The notes below the pieces were generated by a model. The model did not search any database, was not told the DNA's origin, and saw nothing but the letters and a program-made list of their open reading frames with translations. A stretch of DNA of 64,000 bases from CAVUBL01 sp963837945 (GTDB taxonomy: Bacteria > Acidobacteriota > Thermoanaerobaculia > Multivoradales > DATKCC01): assembly GCA_963837945.1 (NCBI GenBank), contig CAWIQD010000003.1, positions 248,001 to 312,000 on the forward strand, read 5' to 3'. Positions 61,095 through 64,000 of this stretch are shown one piece after another (position 1 is the stretch's first letter; every line of letters begins with the position of its first letter). Position numbers and translations under genes: made by a program.

Positions 61095-62251
61095 GCCGGG
61101 ACCTCCACGCCGAGGCGCGAGGCGACCTCGCGCGCGGCGCGGCGGCTTGCGCCGCCCTCTCCGAGCCGCCCTCGGAGCTCGGCGAGCGCGCGGCGCATCG
61201 CGGCGATCCCCTCCGGATCCCGGAGCAGCGAAAGGACGGCTTCGCTCACCACCTCCGGCCGGGCCCGGCTCTGGAGGAGCTCGGGCACGGCTTCGCGCTC
61301 CAGGACCAGGTTGACCAGGCTGACGTAGGGCAGGTGAACCAGCAGGCGGCCCAGCACGTAGGTCCAGCCGCCGAGCCGGTAGAGCACCGCCATCGGCGTC
61401 CCGAGCAGGCCGACCTCGAGGGTCGCCGTGCCCGAGGCGCAGAGCGCGAAGTGCGAGCCGGCGATCGCCGGCACCCGCTCGCTCGCCGGCACCCGGCGCA
61501 CGGGCAGCCCCGAGAGGTCGATCGCCTCGTCGATCATCGCCGCCGGGACGCTCGGGGCGTGGATGACCCGCGCCACGACCGGGATCTCGCGGGCGAGGTG
61601 GGCAATCGACTGCAGCATGATCGGCAGCAGGACCTCCACCTCGCCCGTCCGCGAGCCGGGCAGCAGGGCGATTTCGAACGGCTCGCCTTCGGGGGCACCG
61701 CGGTCCCAGATCTGCGGCACCTCCGGGATCTCGTCGACCAGCGGGTGGCCGACGTGGATCACGTCGACGCCGTAGCGCCGGTAGAAGTCGACCTCGAAGG
61801 GGAAGAACACCAGCATGGCGTCGACCAGCTGGGCGATCGTCTTGACCCGCCCGCGCCGCCACGCCCAGACCTGGGGGCTGATGTAGTAGACGACGCTCAC
61901 GCCCCGTTCCACCAGGGCCTTCGCCAGGCGCAGGTTGAAGTCGGGGAAGTCGATGAGCACGGCCAGCTGCGGGCGGCGGCGCTCGATCTCGGCCACCAGG
62001 AGGTCGAAGATCTCGCGGGCCCGGGGCAGGATCCGGAAGACCTCGGTGAGCCCGACGACCGAGATCTCGGCGCTGTCGGCCACCCGTTCGAGCCCGGCCG
62101 CCGCCAGCTGGTCGCCGCCCAGGCCGAAGGCCTCGAGCTCACCGACCATCGGCCGGAGCTCCTCGAGCAGGCGCGCGCCGTGGAGATCGCCCGACGCCTC
62201 GCCGGCGACCACGAGGAGACGGGCGGCTCGGCTTTCTGCGGCCGGGGTCAT
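61091..62251 (-). CDS. lpxB: Lipid-A-disaccharide synthase
   Basis: 386 residues. It condenses UDP-2,3-diacylglucosamine with lipid X in lipid A synthesis. Signatures are VAGEASGDLHGARL, IDFPDFNLRLAKAL, YISPQVWAWRRGRVK, VDVIHVGHPLVDE, LPGSRTGEVEVLLP and ASGTATLEVGLLGTPM. Full length. Its presence shows that the organism makes lipid A. The stop overlaps the ABC exporter start by 4 bp (GTGA), a synthesis-export pairing. A short gap separates it from the two small membrane proteins upstream. Confidence 0.94.
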   Translation of the reverse strand: MTPAAESRAARLLVVAGEASGDLHGARLLEELRPMVGELEAFGLGGDQLAAAGLERVADSAEISVVGLTEVFRILPRAREIFDLLVAEIERRRPQLAVLIDFPDFNLRLAKALVERGVSVVYYISPQVWAWRRGRVKTIAQLVDAMLVFFPFEVDFYRRYGVDVIHVGHPLVDEIPEVPQIWDRGAPEGEPFEIALLPGSRTGEVEVLLPIMLQSIAHLAREIPVVARVIHAPSVPAAMIDEAIDLSGLPVRRVPASERVPAIAGSHFALCASGTATLEVGLLGTPMAVLYRLGGWTYVLGRLLVHLPYVSLVNLVLEREAVPELLQSRARPEVVSEAVLSLLRDPEGIAAMRRALAELRGRLGEGGASRRAAREVASRLGVEVPA

Positions 62252-62297
62252 GACGGCGGGCGCTCCGCGCGGCGCCGGCTCGTGCGCAGGGCCCCGT

Positions 62298-62489
62298 TCA
62301 CGGGATCGGCGCGGGAGGGCCGGAGGGGAACGGGTACATCAGCCAGGCGATCAGCAGGCCGCCGCCGACCATTCCCAGGAAGAGCTGGAGGAACAGGATC
62401 GCCTGGTCGCGCGGAGATCTCCGCCAGAGGACCGCGAAAAAGAGGCTCACGATGGCGGCGAAGAGCGCCATCAGCAGGAAGTGGCTCAC
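62298..62489 (-). CDS. Small two-helix membrane protein
   Basis: 63 residues with two membrane helices (FLLMALFAAIVSLFFAVLW and AILFLQLFLGMVGGGLLIAWLM) and a Pro-rich tail. GTG 62489 overlaps the stop of the preceding membrane protein gene by 4 bp, which fixes the start and shows co-translation. No family is recognised. It lies just before lpxB in the envelope-gene cluster, so a role in envelope biogenesis is a guess from position only. Confidence 0.7.
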   Translation of the reverse strand: MSHFLLMALFAAIVSLFFAVLWRRSPRDQAILFLQLFLGMVGGGLLIAWLMYPFPSGPPAPIP

Positions 62490-62914
62490 TCCTTCACCCC
62501 CCGGGCGATGTCCCAGGCGTCGAGGATCAGCAGGACGTTCATCAGCCCTCCGGTGAGGATGAAGGCGGCGCCGTACTCGTAGCCCTGGGCCACCAGGTCG
62601 CCCTGGTAGTCCATCAGGAAGCGAAGGACGAAGTAGGGCACGCCCAGGCCCACGCACGCCAGGGTACCGAGCAGGGTCAGCGGCTGGCCGGGCGCCACCC
62701 TCCAGAGCTTCCCGTGGAGGGCCAACCCGACGCCCAGCGACGTCAGGACCAGGATGCAGAACAGGATGCCGCGCGCCCAGCGGCCGAGGTACATGTGCCC
62801 CGCTCCCGGGACCAGCCAGGCGAGCACGGCGGCCACCAGGTGGTTGCCGCGGGGCTTTCCGGGCTCGCGGCTCTCCGCGGCCGCGGGCGCCGCTTCGGAT
62901 TCGGAATCGACCAC
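62486..62914 (-). CDS. TM2-like/DUF6677-type membrane protein
   Basis: 142 residues. A charged N-terminus is followed by LVAAVLAWLVPGAGHMYLGRWARG, a motif shared with TM2-like and DUF6677-type membrane proteins. Three further hydrophobic segments follow (ILFCILVLTSLGVGLAL; LLGTLACVGLGVPYFVL; AAFILTGGLMNVLLIL). The function is unknown. GAGGAG lies 6 nt before GTG 62914, a good ribosome site. It forms an overlapping pair with the smaller membrane protein downstream. Confidence 0.72.
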   Translation of the reverse strand: MVDSESEAAPAAAESREPGKPRGNHLVAAVLAWLVPGAGHMYLGRWARGILFCILVLTSLGVGLALHGKLWRVAPGQPLTLLGTLACVGLGVPYFVLRFLMDYQGDLVAQGYEYGAAFILTGGLMNVLLILDAWDIARGVKE

Positions 62915-62992
62915 TCGAATCTCCTCATCGCAGACAGGTCGGACGCCGGGGGGAGCGGGCGCTCGCCCGGCCGCGGTCCTCCGGACGACCGC

Positions 62993-63274
62993 TCAAGCCT
63001 GGTCGTTCAACAGCTCGCGTAGGTCCTTGCCCGGCTTGAAGTAGGGGATTCGCTTCGCGGGGACCTTGACCCGGTCCCCGGTCTTCGGATTGCGGCCGAT
63101 CCGCGCTCCACGCCTGCGGATCCGGAAGCTGCCGAATCCCCGGAGCTCGATCTTCTCGCCCGACTTCAGGGAGTCGACGATGCTCTCGAAGACCGTGTTG
63201 ACGATGATCTCGGCGTGCTTCTTGGTGAGCTCGGTGGATCGAGCCACCTCTTCGACCAGCTCGGCTTTGGTCAT
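62993..63274 (-). CDS. HU/IHF-family DNA-binding protein
   Basis: 93 residues beginning MTKAELVEEVARSTELTKKH. The DNA-binding arm signature RGFGSFRIRRRGARIGRNPKTGD and the final VPAKRIPYFKPGKDLRELL match HU/IHF-beta proteins that bend DNA. ATG 63274 gives the classic start; an in-frame GTG at 63292 is possible. Placed directly downstream of rpsA, as ihfB is in many Gram-negatives, which favours the IHF-beta reading. Confidence 0.9.
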   Translation of the reverse strand: MTKAELVEEVARSTELTKKHAEIIVNTVFESIVDSLKSGEKIELRGFGSFRIRRRGARIGRNPKTGDRVKVPAKRIPYFKPGKDLRELLNDQA

Positions 63275-63364
63275 TCCGTCGTTTCGCGGCACCGTCTCCC
63301 CCCCAATGATCGTGAGCGCCGAGGCGGGCGGAGAGCTCCGCCCACCCCGGCCGTGGCAATCGGC

Positions 63365-64000
63365 TCACTCCTCCTCGGAATCGCCTTCCGGCTCGTCCTC
63401 CGAGTCCTCAGCGTCGTCGGCCTCTTCCGCCTCGCCGGCCTTCTCTTCGGCCTTCGCCTTGGCCCTCGCCTTGGCCTTGGAAGCGGCCTTCGCCTTGCTC
63501 TTGGCGGTCTTTTCGGCCTTCTCGGCCTTCTCCTCCGTGACCAGCTCGGCCTCTTTCGCGGCCTCCGGCTCGGGCTGGACTTCGGCCGGTTCGGCCTCGC
63601 CGTCCTCGCCTTCTTCCGCCGCGGCCGGTTCGGTCTGGGCGCTCGCCTGGTCCTGGAACTTGCGGAGCTGGTCGGCCATCGCGGTGCCGCTCAGCGCCTC
63701 GGTCGGCCCGCTGGCGACGGTCGCCGCCACCGGCCGCTCGGAGCGCTTCGGAGTCTTGCCTTCCTCGGCGGCCGCGGTGGCCTCGAGATCGGCGATCTCC
63801 TTGCCGCTCGGCTGGCTGACGCCGCGCATGGTCAGACCGACCTTCTTCTCGGCGTCCTCGATGCGCAGGATTCGCGCGCGCACCCAGTCGCCGGCGTTGA
63901 AGTGGTCCTCCAGGCGGGCGCCGCCCGGCACGTCGATCTCGCTGACGTGGGCGAGGCCCTCGAGGCCGTTGTAGATATCGATGAAGAGGCCGAAGTCGGT
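63365..64000 (-). CDS. rpsA: 30S ribosomal protein S1, C-terminal part (5' end outside window)
   Basis: The frame enters from base 64000. The last S1 RNA-binding domain is visible: TDFGLFIDIYNGLEGLAHVSEID, then DHFNAGDWVRARILRIEDAEKKVGLTMRG. S1 recruits mRNA to the ribosome. An unusually long low-complexity tail of about 140 residues follows, first Ala/Glu/Pro-rich, then Lys/Ala runs (KAKAASKAKARAKAKAEEKA), ending in a run of Asp/Glu. The adjoining HU/IHF gene supports rpsA. How many S1 domains precede cannot be known. Confidence 0.82.
   Translation of the reverse strand, partial: TDFGLFIDIYNGLEGLAHVSEIDVPGGARLEDHFNAGDWVRARILRIEDAEKKVGLTMRGVSQPSGKEIADLEATAAAEEGKTPKRSERPVAATVASGPTEALSGTAMADQLRKFQDQASAQTEPAAAEEGEDGEAEPAEVQPEPEAAKEAELVTEEKAEKAEKTAKSKAKAASKAKARAKAKAEEKAGEAEEADDAEDSEDEPEGDSEEE

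Overview
The window is about 70% G+C, densely coded on both strands, and comes from a Gram-negative (diderm) bacterium: it carries lpxB, a TolC/RND efflux operon, an MsbA-like lipid exporter and a predicted outer-membrane barrel protein. A secreted protein of the VWFA-related family first described in Acidobacteria, together with the fused B12 mutase IcmF and heavy use of GTG starts, points to Acidobacteriota. That placement is an inference from gene content, not a measurement. No tRNA, rRNA, CRISPR array or transposase gene was found.

Layout. 1-10.9 kb (minus): the 3'-truncated lysyl-phosphatidylglycerol synthase mprF, then an efflux operon tolC - adaptor - RND pump - PII-like protein with 4-bp start/stop overlaps, then a membrane-anchored protein with repeated HYDIN/ASH-like domains. 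11.0-13.7 kb (plus): a cysteine synthase/CBS-type enzyme and a 5'-nucleotidase lipoprotein. 13.8-17.7 kb is an accessory stretch of unfamiliar genes with visibly lower G+C: a cysteine-rich protein, a secreted barrel-like protein, and two small minus-strand proteins sharing a QPE(S/T)GMGYQ motif. 17.9-18.8 kb is a non-coding mosaic tandem repeat with units of about 360-375 bp. 18.9-24.4 kb: an rRNA-type methyltransferase, a sodium:alanine symporter, a CoA-transferase and an alanine-dehydrogenase-like gene. 24.6-28.4 kb: a NodU/CmcH carbamoyltransferase overlapping an SGNH-hydrolase-like gene, followed by a 163-bp palindromic repeat element. 28.7-35 kb: a PAS-GGDEF-EAL regulator, DUF72, a lipoprotein and PBP1A. 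35-39.4 kb: an ATP-grasp-like protein, a CocE/NonD hydrolase, a D-Ala-D-Ala-ligase-like ATP-grasp enzyme and an FmdB zinc ribbon. 39.5-44.3 kb: icmF and the VWFA protein. 44.3-52.2 kb (minus): vapBC, a sulfatase-like/TPR protein, an Nramp-like transporter, and two tandem GAF-GGDEF paralogues, one with an intact and one with a destroyed active site. 52.4-54.9 kb: a fused alpha/beta 2-oxoacid dehydrogenase E1. 54.9-64 kb (minus): a housekeeping cluster read as rpsA, HU/IHF, two small membrane proteins, lpxB, MsbA-like ABC exporter, yicC, gmk, rpoZ, uracil-DNA glycosylase and a helical-repeat protein.

Functional links. Branched-chain 2-oxoacid dehydrogenase (fused E1) and IcmF could serve one valine/isobutyryl-CoA route. 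The alanine symporter and alanine-dehydrogenase-like gene sit side by side. Three diguanylate-cyclase-type proteins suggest active c-di-GMP signalling.

Three genes (sulfatase-like, E1, uracil-DNA glycosylase) each carry a single-base frameshift in or near a G/C run. This is either assembly error or real gene decay. Several genes that head transcription units have a -10-like hexamer 7-11 nt before the start codon and no clear Shine-Dalgarno, which suggests leaderless mRNAs.
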